A stretch of DNA of 64,000 nt from Pyrenophora tritici-repentis (GCF_003171515.1 NC_089391.1:2046001-2110000); one strand, 5' to 3'; positions 35,607 through 47,969 are shown, numbered from the stretch's first letter. Numbers and translations: made by a program. The notes: generated by a model not told the origin, from the letters alone.

Positions 35607-36353
35607 TGTGGTGTCTTGGGAAGCTCAATTCATGAGAGAGAGAAGATTGAAGTGAGAGGGAGAGGGAGGGAGGCAAACTGATTGTTTTAAGTAGATGGAG
35701 CTTGAGCGTATTCGCAAGCGACGCATTTGTTGCCTGTTTGCTAACGCTCCACGCTAGTGACGCCTCTCTCACCACCACAACAATGGCACTGTGACTGAAG
35801 CATATTACACCTGTACTTGAACTTAACATTACTTGAGTTTCTTGAGATATTGAATGCAATTGATACATTAAAATACTATCTGAGGGATACTAGCTACAAG
35901 ACAAGTCTCACCTCCTTCTACAATTATGCGATTAATAACATCAGCGCAGATTTGATCACCAAACGTAGAACTCTCTCTTAGTGTTGATTAAGCGACACAC
36001 CCCTGCTGTATCTTACAGGTAAAGGAGTTGTAGGATAGCTAGGAGTAGAATAATACCGAGTAACTCTCTTAGTCAGTACTACAAGTCAATCATAGACGAA
36101 TCTTCTTTTTTCATACTTGCGAGACTTTGTGAGGACTACTACAGTGCGTCTTATAATGTTGTTGCGCTGTTCCTATACAGCTGTGTAGCCTACACGCAAG
36201 TGTAAAGAAGCTATAACCTGACATCTTACCTACATAAAAGAAGTTGACATGGCTTGAAACTCTGTATGCATCAGGTATAGATGGAGCCTTGTATGCTCCA
36301 TGTAGGGTCTTTAAGCTAAGGTATGCAGCACTGAATTACCTTTGTATACATAT

Positions 36354-36371
36354 CTATACATACATACATAC
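36354..36371. repeat. (TACA)n microsatellite
   Basis: About four tandem TACA units next to the alternating purine-pyrimidine stretch. Confidence 0.75.
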
Positions 36372-36384
36372 GCTCTTACACACT

Positions 36385-36406
36385 TATATACACGTGTGTG
36401 TATATA
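36385..36406. repeat. Inverted repeat of alternating purine-pyrimidine sequence
   Basis: Perfect 9-bp arms (TATATACAC and GTGTATATA) around a 4-nt spacer. The strictly alternating composition favours Z-DNA or cruciform; a CACGTG word lies at 36391-36396. Confidence 0.7.
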
Positions 36407-36744
36407 CACTACTACGACAGAGGGAGGTCAGAGGGAGATATAGATGCAGAGGGAAGCATGTGTTAAAAATATAATTGTTATCAACGTTGAGCAGTGACAC
36501 CTTGTAACTGCCAGACTTGTAAAACAGTGCAATGCGAAGAGTAAAAAATAGGGGTATCTAACGAACGTCCACCGCAAACCAGGAAACTAGACAGCAATGA
36601 AGCGAAACGAAGCAAAAAAAAGGGAGCTGTCTGTCTAAACCACAACCACCTCCTCTGTCGGGCTGTGTGGTGAAGAGAAGCGAAGCAAAAACGCATGCGT
36701 GTGCGTGTAAAAAAACCGGGTCATCTACGACCGCAGAAACCCCC

Positions 36745-38235
36745 CTACAACAAGCCCTCCAACTCCGCCTTCCACTCCTGTATCCCTACCCGTTTTCCCG
36801 CATCCTTAACTAGCACCTTGCCAAACCAGGCGCCCAAATCCCTACCCAGCATCTTGCTCAACCCCCTAAGACGTTTGATATTCTCCATGCCTTGATCGTC
36901 ATAGCCCATGCACTGCAGTGGCTGACCGGCCTTGATCATCTCCCGCTGCTGGTACTTATTCCCCCTGAAAGCGTCATAAGGCGACGAGCCCAAGATGAGG
37001 AAGAGCAGAGTGATGGCCAGGGACCAGAGGTCTGAGGAAGGCGAAGGTGAGGAAGATGTCATGGTGGTGAGGAGACAGGGGTCTAGGTAATCCCACGTTC
37101 CTGCGCCGAAGGGGCCTGAGGTTTGTGATGTGATTGTGGCGTCGTTGTCAGGAAGAGAGAGGATGGTGGAGGAGAAGTCTGTGTAGACTGGCTTTGGGAT
37201 GATGCCGTTTGAGCCGAGAAAGTTGGTCGAGACGAGGATGTTGGAGGGTTTGATGTCGGCGTGGGTGCAGAAGTGTTCTTGCATCCACTGCAGCGAGGTG
37301 ATGAGGGAGTGGGCGATGCTGGGGAAGACGGCGGCGAGTTTGGTGGCCCGTGAGGCTGGGTCAAGGGTGTTGAGGTGCTTTTGGATCCAGCCTTCCAGCG
37401 TGTCGTCCATGGCTTGCAGGAGGAGTGAGCCGTTGCGTGGGTCGAGGCCGTAGAAGGGGACGATGTGGTCGGTGGCGTTGGGGTACCGGGATAGGTACGA
37501 GAGGATGCGTGCTTCCGCCTCGAGAACCTTCTTTGCGCTTGTCATAGCTGGCTTCTTGACGGCGTAGAGGGAGGGCGTTGTGGGTACCAGGTTGAGGGCC
37601 ATAGCCGATTCGACCGTCTTTACTGGTGTCAGGGGAGGCGTCATCTCAGGGCTATAGGGCGTCGGTGATGAAGACTGCTCGGTCGGCTTGGGTGAGCACG
37701 GCGTCGCTAGGTAGACGTCACTCCATGCACCCTCGCCAATCTTCTTCATTCGACCGCGCTCATCTGTGCGGATCTCGTAGTCTGTCAAGTGGTGTGGAAA
37801 GATGATGAGCTCAGTGCTTCCAGCACGTGGTGATTCATCCAGTGACAGGCGGGGCCGGTTAATCGAAGATACCGAATCCCCACGTCGTAGAGTAGATAGT
37901 GAGTTCAACAAGTCCGAAGACCCAGATGCGGACTTTGCATGTGATATGCTGGGTGTAAGCGGGGGCGTAATCGTGCCGCTATCGTGCATGCTTTGAAGAT
38001 GCTGTGCACCCATGGTCAAGGCGCGGTGTCTTGTTGGGGATGCTGGTGGCGTATATCGAGTCCGGGCTGTTTGTCTTCTTCTGTGACCAACAGAGCAATC
38101 TCCCTCTCCTGATGTGTTATGCGTTTGTAGCTGAAGTTGCGGAAGTTGTCTCTTCTCCGCTGGGTGTGTTGCTGTCGACTCCGAAGTGGGCTCTTCCCCT
38201 GAAGCAGGGAAAGTAAAGTTCAAAAATATTGCCAT
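36745..38235 (-). CDS. Serine/threonine protein kinase with large N-lobe insert
   Basis: Intronless, 496 aa from the ATG at 38235 (an upstream in-frame GTG was rejected). The first 140 residues are disordered and Ser/Pro/Arg-rich. The kinase domain runs from about 150 to the end: glycine loop GEGAWSDVY (168-176), an about 45-residue Ser/Pro/Thr-rich insert, beta-3 lysine in YAVKKPA (K227 or K228), catalytic loop HADIKPSN (325-332) and the metal-binding motif as DFS (353-355) instead of DFG. The activation segment and GAGTWDYLDPCL resemble the APE region, followed by SSDLWSLAITLLFLILGSSPY. Catalytic Asp, Asn and Lys are all present, so activity is likely. It is reminiscent of fungal-specific cytosolic kinases; the pathway is unknown. 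Confidence 0.88.
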   Translation of the reverse strand: MAIFLNFTFPASGEEPTSESTATHPAEKRQLPQLQLQTHNTSGEGDCSVGHRRRQTARTRYTPPASPTRHRALTMGAQHLQSMHDSGTITPPLTPSISHAKSASGSSDLLNSLSTLRRGDSVSSINRPRLSLDESPRAGSTELIIFPHHLTDYEIRTDERGRMKKIGEGAWSDVYLATPCSPKPTEQSSSPTPYSPEMTPPLTPVKTVESAMALNLVPTTPSLYAVKKPAMTSAKKVLEAEARILSYLSRYPNATDHIVPFYGLDPRNGSLLLQAMDDTLEGWIQKHLNTLDPASRATKLAAVFPSIAHSLITSLQWMQEHFCTHADIKPSNILVSTNFLGSNGIIPKPVYTDFSSTILSLPDNDATITSQTSGPFGAGTWDYLDPCLLTTMTSSSPSPSSDLWSLAITLLFLILGSSPYDAFRGNKYQQREMIKAGQPLQCMGYDDQGMENIKRLRGLSKMLGRDLGAWFGKVLVKDAGKRVGIQEWKAELEGLL

Positions 38236-40592
38236 GATAGGATCGATACGAATGCGTTGATAGTGTTGGAGTTTAACAAGAAACACTGTGGAGTTACAGC
38301 GTGCGTAGTGCACGGAAGTCCGCTGTCTAGACCTTTAAAGCACAATGCGGGGAAAGTTAAGACGAATGCTAAGTACAGATGCGAAACACTTCAAGTTTCT
38401 CGAAGAGGCAAAAACCAAAATTAAGAAGGAAAAAAGAAAGTGCTAGTAAGTGCCCTGGTATATGTGTGTGGGAGGACCTGACCTTGGGTCCGGTAGCGGG
38501 TTGAGGCGACCCAACAAAGAAAGCGAGATAGTGGTGCTACAGGTATCGTACAAGAGATAAGAGGGCGGGTCCGGAACACGCTTCGGCGCGATCTAACAGA
38601 CAACTCGAAGCATGCTTGAGTAACACTTCTAAGATTCGCGGGCGGCGCGGAACTGCCCGCAGCAAAAAACAAAAAGGGTTTTGGTGGAACACAAAAGGGC
38701 AAAGAGAAAAGGACTGGACTTGGGAACACGATCTATAGGTAAGCACCAGAAGTGGCCGTGCCCGGGGTATCCGAGACGGGTGGCACGCATCAAATCCTGG
38801 TTCAAGCCGCAGGCAATCTTAGCCCAGATGTTGGACCGAGGGTTGATTCGCAGGGGAAAACGACGAGAGGCGTTCCCCTGGAATCGCATCGGTGGATTCT
38901 GGAAGCACATGCATTCACATGTACTTCCTAGCCGGGTTATATCACACCGGGCTAATGAGCGTAGCGCCGCACACGGTGCACCAGACTTGGCCTCGCCATC
39001 CCCAATCACCATGCTCGTGGGAACGTGCGCCATCTGATTGGGCTCACGTTACTCAGAGGGTTGGTGACTCGTCTTTTTTTCGAATGCGGTTTACCTGCCC
39101 TGGCTTGTTGTCACGGCTCCGCAATATGTACCGTGGAATGTCAGAATCCACGGTCTTTGTTCGGCGAATATTTTTTGACATTTGTGTGACGTCGTCTTTT
39201 ACCGTTTCATATGCAGGTATGCGCCAGCTGTCAAGTCATGAGGTCGCTGATTGAGTGTGCTGCAAGCTATCGTGAGCAATGGCTAGCTCATTGTTGGCGC
39301 TGCTGGCTCCCGTTGCGTCCGGTCAAGCAATGACTGGGACGTCCCTGACTTAATGATGGAGAGGGGGGATAGCAAAGGGCGCGCGCCCAGGGCCTCTGTT
39401 GCGCCTGCCCGTCTTTCTCGGGTCGAGGTTTTTGGGATCGGCGGAAAAGAATTTTAACCATGCATCGTGAGATCGTCATTACCCTCCTCTTTGTGAATTT
39501 TCGTTGTCATATGCCAGGGAAAAAATGGGGCTTATGAGAGATCCCTCGGTGGCTACAGTGCCAGTGGCAGATGCAGGCTGCAGCCCGCATCGTGAACTCC
39601 CCGGACACAAGTGCCGGTAGTCCAATAACGTGGCTCTTGCTGACGTCGTCACGCTTGAAGATTTGGAGCTAACATCTGGACGACGTGTCTGCAAGGGAAA
39701 CTTGAAATTGCAGATTGTAAAGGTTGCTGCTGCTGGAAGGATGCGCTAGGCGGTTGCGCGGGAGCTACACCTTGCTATCGGGCCATCCCACATCCCACTC
39801 GTTCATTCACCCACCATCCATGGCCAAAACGAGTCGTGCATGTCAGCAGTCAAGATAGCACGAAGCCCGGATTAGGCAACTGGAAAGAAGCCAAGCGAGA
39901 TTTGACAGCCACAGCGATAGCCGCAATGCACGAGAGCGGGGCGACCCAAACATTCTGCAGCACACCTAGACACTATCCAACTTCATAGGTATTGCAATAC
40001 GGTGCTTTTATGATTGCACTTCATCGTGTGTGCGCATAATCTTGTTTAAAGGTTTGATTTCTTCGCTGCTTGCTCTCATCTATAACTACACTCCTACTGC
40101 CACACTCCTCCCGCCCTATCCTGGGCCATGCATGCGACGATGCGAAAGACACGCTTCCAGTGATATCTCTAGACGCCGTTGTGAACAAAGGAGATTCCCA
40201 AACGCAAAGAAACCAGAAAAAACGAAACACAGGAGGATATGAGATATTACGTATACATGATAAAGATATGCAGGTAACGTCACCTCTGGTCCTTTCTGCT
40301 AATCGCCAAGCAAACAAATCCAAAACTACGGCTGCATTGACAGCCGGATGCAAATGTCGAAAAGTAGAACGCCGTCTTTCATAATGGTTAAGACATGGTG
40401 ATGCGCCATGTGCACTGCCCATGTGAAGCCAATTCGATTGATGATTACAGTGTAGTGGTATAGATGCCCAAAATGTACACATAACGCTTTGTCAGCTCAG
40501 TATCTGTTCTGTTGTTGTCGATGACGAGACATCGAGGAGCGTTTATACGAATCGATAATCTGACCCACCTGCTCCTCGTGCTCGCTCTGGCG
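38236..40592. other. Intergenic region upstream of the kinase
   Basis: 2.3 kb. Overlapping open frames on both strands near 38630-39040 have no motifs and cover each other, so I treat them as chance. No RNA gene or transposon coding remnant recognised. Confidence 0.45.
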
Positions 40593-42833
40593 TCAGTGCT
40601 CGTATCCAGCTCCTCGTTGCCATGGGCTTGACGAGTTGCCTTGACGATGCTGTTGATCGTTGCTGCTAGGTCGGTATGACGGCGCTGGGCTGCCATTGTC
40701 GTAGAAGGACGGAGGTGCCGGGGATTGGTTATCTTGGCTTCGCGGTGGTGCGGGAGCGTAGTGTTCACCGAAGCCACCCTCTTTCGCAGCGAGTTGGCGC
40801 TGCTCGTAATCATCGTCATCGTCGATGCGGCCTGGGTGAGTGCCCTTGCCCTCGCCACGTGCAGTTGCGCCAAGTGCGTCAAGCTCAGTGGTGAGCTGGG
40901 TCTGCGACTTGATGAAGGAGCCGCGATCATCGCGCATTGGCTGGTATCGGGTATCGGGGTTCTTGGTGAAGAGGGCAAATCCAGAAGAGACGAGAAGCAT
41001 AAGAAGCAGAATGAGAGCAAAGGCGGCGTTGATGATGAAGAAGATGACACCCATTACACCGGTGACGATAGTCTAGTTTCATTAGCTTGGTCATGAGGAT
41101 GAGTCGCATGTAGCTTACCGGCTGCTTGAAGATTTCAGTGAACATCAACAAGAGGAAAGCGCTGAGGAAGTTGACGGCGGCAATGGCAATGTTGAAACCG
41201 TTGGTCTTCTTGTCCATCCAGGGACGCAGTACGCACACACCGATGAGCAGGATAAGCTCGATGAGGAGTAGCGCAATACCTTGGAGCTTGCTGCTGCCCT
41301 GAGCAAGACCGACGAACATGGCCTTGATGAGGAGGTATCCGAGCCACGGGATGATGAACCAGTAGGCGGCGGCCTTGAACTGAACGTAGAGGAAACCCCA
41401 CTTGTTGAGAGCGACAGGGTCCGAGTAGAGGATGTAAGCGGGGTTCTTGTGCATGGCAATGGAGCGTTGAGCAATGCGCACAACCTTGGAGGAGGCCCAG
41501 GTAAGAATGCCGATCATGGTGGCCATGGAAAGAATGGCCAGGACGACAAGACCAGCAGAGTCGCGCCTGGTCAGCTCCCAGAAACCGAGTACCATCATTT
41601 GGGGGAAGCCAATGAGAACCACACGGAACATGATGCCCTTGAGCACAGTCTGCCAGCCATTACGGAAGTCGACGAATTTGTCACCCTTCATCCTGCCAGC
41701 CTTGACGAGACCTTCGCAGATGAACTTGAAGGCAACGACGCCGATGACGGTAAAGATGATGAAGATCATGAAGAAGGTGTAGCCGGTGAAGAAAATGTTA
41801 GTCGTCTCGATCCTGGCCTTGAAACCGACGCGCTCTACACCGTGTAGGACAACGCGCTCGCCTCCAGCCTGGGCCTCAGTGGCAGCAGCATTACTACGGG
41901 CCATCATGCGGCTCATAGCGCCAGTAGTAAAGTCGAGGGCACGACGCATCTTCTTCATCTTCTGCACTTCGACGGAGATGAAGGACAACTGCGAAAGGTA
42001 TGTGGTCGGAGTGCCACCAGTGGCGCGCTGATACCAAGTTGCCATCTTCTGGAGGAAACTGACACGGATAATGCCCATGGTCCATTGGAAGTTCTGGGTC
42101 CAGGCGGCGACAATAGGGGGCAGAGGTACGCCGCAGAGGCCGATGAAGGCTTGAGCCTGGAAATATCCGAAGAGAGACATGGCGTTGGCAGCAACGTGGG
42201 CGGCGGTATTGGAGTGACCCAGACCCGACGTAATGGCAGATGCCATCAAACCCAGACCAGCTATGACAGCTGTCACCCAGGCCACAGCCTTCTGGTCGAC
42301 CGAATGTCCGTTGGATAGCTCGGCTTCAACACAGGCCAGGAGAACGTGAGTTTCTGAATCCTTGATTTTGACTCGCACGACGGCGTCAATGTCGGGAATA
42401 GTGTAGGCGATGCCTGCGAGTGTTAAAACGAAGCCAGCAACAGTCGTCTTGGTAGCTTACCTGGAACCTTGCTCAGAATCTCGTCGCTGATGTCAATGTT
42501 GGATTTGATAGTCAATGGTCCGGCATTCATGGGGCACATGCCCTCGAGCTCCTTCTGACCACATGGGTCGAGCTTCTGATTCATGGCGGAGAAGCCATAG
42601 ACCAGCAGCTCGAGATCTGCCTCGATCTTGCCGGCAATATTTGAGATTCCCTCAATCTTGAAGCCCAAACTGCGGTTGCCGGGCGTGAATGCGACGTTGA
42701 AAAGGGTGGCAGAAAAGGACGAGTTGGCCATGCACGGGTTGAGCGACTTTGATTCGATGATGCGCTCGCCGGAGACGAGCGGCGCAGCCATGGCTCCCAG
42801 CCATAGCAGCGACTTGGCCAGCGAAAAGTGCAT
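40593..42833 (-). CDS. TRP-like / flavin carrier (FLC) family membrane protein
   Basis: About 715 aa from three exons: complement(join(40593..41072,41119..42413,42461..42833)), donors GTAAGC twice and phases intact. A signal peptide (residues 1-22, ending LVSG) precedes a lumenal ML-like lipid-binding domain with conserved cysteines (SLNPCMANSS; LDPCGQKELEGMCP). About ten transmembrane segments follow, including VTAVIAGLGLMASAITSG, FFMIFIIFTVIGVVAF, LVVLAILSMATMIGILTW, IALLLIELILLIGVCVL, FLSAFLLLMFTEIF and VIFFIINAAFALILLLMLL. The cytosolic tail is Gln/Ser/Pro-rich. This is the yeast FLC1-3/fungal Pkd2 layout, implicated in FAD transport to the ER, calcium homeostasis and wall integrity. Substrate remains an inference from family. 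Confidence 0.92.
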
Positions 42834-45424
42834 CTTGAGCGGTGGAAGTGGTGGTGTTGGGTCTGAGGTACTCGCGGAGGATGGGCCTCAGGCGGTGTCG
42901 TACTCCTTACGAGTACAGCGGGAAGGAGTCGGCCAAACCAGCGGCGAAATGTCCTTGTTCAGCGAGCGTCGGTGAGGTGACGGGGCTAGTGGGTGAGAAT
43001 GGATACGGGAAGGCGCAAGTGTGGTGAGCGAGTGGCTGTCGGAAGCGACGTATTGGTGGTGAAGTCGAAAGGCTGGTTGCGCAGGACAACTGGGGAAGGG
43101 AAACCGGGAAGCAGCGAGGCGCGGCGGGCTGGGGGGGGGGGGTGTGGAACTAGTGTGAAGGGAGTGTCTGGTGTAAACGAGCGACTGGACAGGATGCGAT
43201 CAGCGGATCTTCCCACTTGCGCGCGACCTTGACAAAGAATTTTTCCACTCGTCACCGAACAAGCTGGTGTTTTGGGAGTGCCTGAGGAGGAGCGAGCGAT
43301 GGGGTAGAATGGTGAGAGGATCCCAGCTGCAGGAGCTGAGGTCTATGCACAATAGCGGACGACTTCAGGGGAGCGAGACTGCGGCGGTCGCGAGTGGGCC
43401 AAATGGATACGCGCGGCACCTGCTCAGCGCCCAGCCTTAAGGGTTAAGATTTGTCCAACGGCTGTCAGCGTACGAGGATGAGCAGACAAGTGCAAGCACG
43501 GCAACTGCGAACGTCTGATGTTGCGCCACACGACGAGCAAATGTCACTTTGCGATGAGAAAGAACATGGCCTTTTGCTTTCTTTTTGTTGTCTCGTTGCG
43601 CATGCTAAAAACAGACGTTATTCCCTTTGAGCTCACCTGGAACGTCCGGAAGCGGCAGGGGCGAATGCTCCGCCACACTCTCATACGCAGGAACAAATCA
43701 CTTCCGCCCAATCAGCGCCACCCGCTAAGCCATATTCCCGCTGACTAACCCGTCCGCCAACCCGTCCAGCGCCCTTCAGTGCCAGGTCCGCCCAGTGTCT
43801 CGTATTGCCCTCATTTCGTCCTCGTATTGCCAGTGCCATCGACAAAGATAGATTTTGTTGAAATATCAACAATATTTTACCTGCCCAGATGATCCCAAGT
43901 CGCCGCAGATTGTGCGGGACTTGGGCATGCCACCCTTATGCGCTGCGGCATCCTGCGGCACACGAGGTCTGGACAGCAACCCCATCCGTGCTCCGGGAAC
44001 AACGGATGCGTGGCAGCTGGGCGCGCGCAAAACTGCGTGGCGCCATTCTATACAAATGCACTTGGCTACAGATTCAATGACCCGTAGACTCGTAGTCGGT
44101 CAATAGTGAGAAAGTTGGCTTCGCTTGGCCGTCATCCGACATCCGCTACTCTTGCTCTACACGCGAGCTTGCGTAATGACTGGCCATGTCAAGCGTCATC
44201 GGCGGCTCTGCGCCCTTTACTGTACGTATGTACATCAAAACATTGCACTCAACGCGCGTACCGTACGCGAGCTGCGAACCACAAACGTCTCACGGCAATC
44301 TGAAACACCAGATCAACAGCGCGGCGAAAATCTTTCAACTACCCGTCCGCACGGCTGTCTATCAACATGTGCAAGTTACTTACGTGGGCAGCCTCACCCA
44401 AGACCTTTGCCTTGACCCTGAAGATCGTCATCTGTGGCGCGTACCTGCCCCACCAAAAAGCCGGCACGAACGCGTGTAACCGCAAATCCACCACCATCAA
44501 CCAAAACCAAACTTGACATATTCTAGAAACGTGCCGTGCTCATGCTGTTGGGCACTCACTGCGAAACCGAAACCTCGCAGAAAGCGATGCTAAGTCTGCA
44601 CCGAGGCTCGTGTATCGCACTCGTTTCAACAACGGTTTCTAGCATGCTGCATGGAGTATCCATGGTGTTATAGTGGTTGCCTGACTGTACCTGCAGCGCA
44701 TTTAGTGGCTAGACATGGATGACTTGGAAATGTATTGCCGTCTGCATCTTGGAATGTTTACTGCAGTCTCTACGCAGCTAATTTTCTCACGTCTTTGATA
44801 TCATGTCTCGTATCAACAAATCCAGAAACAGTATAATTGAGTAGACTACTGCCCTCTGCTTATCCTAAGTATCATCATCTTCCACATCTTCATATGCGAC
44901 AGCCTTCTCAAGGAGATCCTGTCGTTTTAATTAACGACGCATGATATCGTCTCCGGCTTTACTTTGCCAATCACTGTCCCTTTATGGATACGGTCAAGTT
45001 ACCCCCCCACATACTGTTTGTAGACAATCTGTCTCCTGCATTAAACGCTGTATTCTTCAATCTTCAAAAAGTATACGCATAAACTCGACTTTAAGAAGAG
45101 GTAAAGAGGGAGTACCAGCCGAGAGATGAGCAATAACAGATATGAGATTTGCATTGAATGACAAAAATGCTTTGCCAAGATTACTGTCTACACACCTTTG
45201 ATTGAGAATGATTTGGCAATTTCAATCTTCTCAAATCATTGCTTCAGCACAACCCTAGACCTACTATCTCAAGTCCTAGCTGAAGACAAGATCCAACTGA
45301 GCCAAGGCTCCATTCGAAACGTGATGAAGACATCTGCGAGCCAAGTATGTGAAGAATACTATCTCGCGCCCAATCAGTCCTCTCGATCTCCTCATCCATA
45401 CATCCACTCACTAAATCCTGTATC
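42834..45424. other. Intergenic region, FLC promoter side
   Basis: 2.6 kb with no supported gene. A run of 12 G occurs at 43131-43142 within a G-rich plus strand; short open frames lack motifs. Confidence 0.45.
43131..43142. repeat. Poly-G homopolymer (12 nt)
   Basis: Twelve consecutive G on the plus strand in the upstream region of the FLC-family gene. Such runs are unstable and prone to length error. Confidence 0.85.
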
Positions 45425-46773
45425 CTACAAAGGCGCAGGAGGATCTTTACACAACGGCGGAGAATCACTAGGTTCCTTTGGCGGAATCTCCCTGTGAGAC
45501 TCCACCCTCTCTGCTTTGATAAAGACTGGAATCACACCGCCGGTTTCTAGTCGAAATTTCTGCGTGGTTCAAGTCAGCAAAAACAATGTCTTCTGCTCTG
45601 AAGAAAACCAGAAACTCACCCTGTGCCCCATGACCTCCAACAAACTTCCAATCGCGCCCGAATGACTCGTCATACTTAGAAGTACTCCCTCATCCTCAGC
45701 AACCACCCCATCCAAAAACACACCCAGCCTATACCGCCGCGCAGACGCCGGTTCACGGTAATCAGCCTTCCAGAGGAGATCCTGATCTGAGAAACCGGAT
45801 TCAAAGGTGAGATGCGGATACGTGGCGCGCAGATGCGTTAGTGTACTGCGGCGGTCGCAAGTGTGTACGCCGAGAGCTTCGCGGAGGAGCTCTTTGATGA
45901 GGGGTCTGTAAGGGGGTTTTTGCGAGGGGGGATGGGGAAAGGGGAGTGTGGAAAAGGAGATATCGGCTGTTTGGATTGTACCTTTGGACGGATTAGTTAG
46001 GCCTGGGAAATCGATATTGGGAACATACGAGTCAGCGGCGACACATAAAAGGTCTCCGGAACCGGAATCCCTTCGTTTAGTTGTTGGGCCCAGAGATCTG
46101 CAACGTCTTTTGCTTGCAACTCGCCGACAGAGGTGAGGTGCGCATCTGCCCATGTTAGGCCGTCTGCGCCGTCGAGGGCGGAGTAATAACACTGTGAAAT
46201 GTCAGCTTTTCATACAAACACACACTCCGTCTCTTCCATGTATGTGTTAAGAAATCGGATGTGAAGGGAAGGAAAACGTACATCCCACGCCTTGGTCCCA
46301 TACTTTGCCTCTGCAACATTATGCCAGCCCTCTCCATGGCGGCCCAAGAAAAGCACTTTGTAACTTTCGTTTGGTTGCTTAGTCGCTTCTAGACTACGGA
46401 CGTAGTTTTCAAAGCGCCTCCATTGAAATTCTGAAGCGTCTTCGTCGATGGGGTACGAACGTGAGATTAATCCGAAGTTATGGTTTCTCTGGAATCGTCG
46501 TTAGGATGGTGGACCTACACTTATGATTGTCTAGCTGTAACAACCCGCCGATACTCGCATGTACGGATTTGGTGTAGCTGTATAGGCGAGAAGACAAAGA
46601 AGATTATGGAGCATAGGATAATTCAAGGAAAGCAAACGAACAAAATCAAACTCCGAGTCATCCGTCTCATCCTCGCTCTGCATGAAGAATCCCTTCTGCA
46701 CCGTGTATTTATAGTGGAAGCCAGGCGGCGGCGGTTGTGCCGGAGCCGTAGACGGGCTATCAGATGAACTCAT
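45425..46773 (-). CDS. Histidine phosphatase (phosphoglycerate mutase-like, Pmu1-type)
   Basis: About 332 aa from five exons: complement(join(45425..45559,45620..45981,46029..46191,46282..46488,46642..46773)); each join keeps frame and rebuilds family motifs. The signature RHGEGWHN lies at about residues 94-101 with the phosphorylated His. SPLTRTIQTA follows across the third intron and contains the phosphate-binding Arg. Then REALGVHTCDRRST and the second catalytic His in MTSHSGAIGSLLEVMGHR. This matches the Pmu1-type branch of the family (cytosolic, substrate unsettled) better than glycolytic dPGM. The start is MSSSDSP at 46773; the frame continues upstream through a hydrophobic stretch (VFLVSSLLILVFYFN), so an anchored longer form is possible. 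Intron 1 uses the weak donor GTTCGT. Confidence 0.87.
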
Positions 46774-47400
46774 GTTGAAGTAAAACACCAGTATCAACAA
46801 GCTGGAGACGAGAAATACGGGTCTTTTGGTGAGAATGTTAGTAAGTAGCTCAAACGGTTGTGTGCATGATTGAGGGGACCGCCTGGGGGGCCAAACTACA
46901 TACACCGGAAAGCCAATGCCGATAATCCTAATTGTGTAACTTTTGGGGGAAAAGAGCATACCTACTATGCTAGAATTCAGGCTATCATGACTGTTGATGG
47001 GGACATGGACAGTTGTTGAAGAGCGCGTAGGAAGTGGGAGGTGCGACGACGAGCGTCGCTAGCTTGAACAAGCCAATCGCGCTGCCAAGGTCCTGGACGA
47101 ACAGGTAGTCACTCTCCAGCGCTACTGGCCAACCAGTATATCAAGGAAAAGGTCAAATGTAGACTGCATGGGCACTTTATGGTCATGAATGGTGGCTTCT
47201 ATGTAGCGTCTATAGCTGCTCAGCAGGAGCAAATTTCAGAGCCGAATAGAGGCTAGGTTGCCACGACTATCATGTCCAACCTCGGGTGCCTAACCGTGAT
47301 GTCCTTCAAACGCCCATCCCAAGCCCGCTAATACAGAAGATGTTTGTTCACACAGCCTGACGTTTCTATGCTCAGAGCTGCGACGTCAGCAATGACGCGC
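46774..47400. other. Intergenic region
   Basis: No supported gene. Around 47020-47130 a short helix-like reading with one in-frame stop hints at a decayed coding fragment, too weak to name. Confidence 0.4.
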
Positions 47401-47969
47401 TCATTTCTTCTTGTTCGGGAACTTGGGCTGCCCAATCTTGTCACCCCGGAGGACGACATTGAGCACACGCTCCATGGTCCCTAGCAACTTCTGGTCTGGT
47501 GTCGCAGTACCGCGCTCAAAGTCTGCAATAATCGTGGGTGTGCTGTTGCACTTTGTGGCCAAATCCTTCTGTGTCATCGTGGTGCCCTTGTCGTTCTTTG
47601 CCTCTGCGCGCGCCTTGGAGATGGCTTGACCGACAACGATGCCGACGGTCTTGGGCTTGACGATGTCATCGGAGCGGTCAACTTTGGTGAGGCGTTGACC
47701 TTCTGAGGAAGCGCCCTGTGGCTAAATCATTAGTATTGCTTTGGCTGAACCATACCGAGTCCGAAACTTGAGTTTTGAGCCAAGTTGGGGGTATCGGGAC
47801 CACTTACGGCGTTGGATGAAGCGAACTTCTTCTCGGTGGCGATGACAGCACCGCTTCGCTGGGCCGCGTTCAGTGCTGACTTGCCCTTGACTACAGTCTC
47901 GCGGGGTGCAGCGGCGCCGCCACGAGTGCGGCTACCAATCTTGGTGACAGAGTTCCAGTCGTCAGACAT
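47401..47969 (-). CDS. MBF1: Multiprotein-bridging factor 1
   Basis: 158 aa from two exons, complement(join(47401..47715,47808..47969)). The 92-nt intron has donor GTAAGT and acceptor CCACAG. A conserved transcriptional coactivator, it links TBP to bZIP activators and also binds stalled ribosomes to limit frameshifting. The N-terminal MBF1 domain begins [18 protein letters not shown]. The C-terminal helix-turn-helix (HTH_3/XRE) contains [22 protein letters not shown], then the family-typical end with RVLNVVLRG and a basic tail ending PKFPNKKK. Length matches fungal MBF1 (about 150 aa). Transcribed in the same direction as the following TIF34 but separately, with an 860-base gap. Confidence 0.96.

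Larger units (their letters stand above)
35607..36744. other. Intergenic region with AT-rich block and microsatellite
   Basis: 35860-36240 is AT-enriched with many TA dinucleotides and no open frame, like a decayed repeat. It is followed by (TACA)n and TA/TG-alternating sequence near 36354-36409. No gene seen. Confidence 0.5.

Noticed and set aside
38629..39037. Overlapping 134- and 118-codon frames on opposite strands
   Set aside because: They cover each other and neither shows a domain, signal peptide or splice signals.
47020..47130. Possible transposase-like helix fragment between the histidine phosphatase and MBF1
   Set aside because: About 35 codons with an in-frame stop; similarity too weak to name an element.
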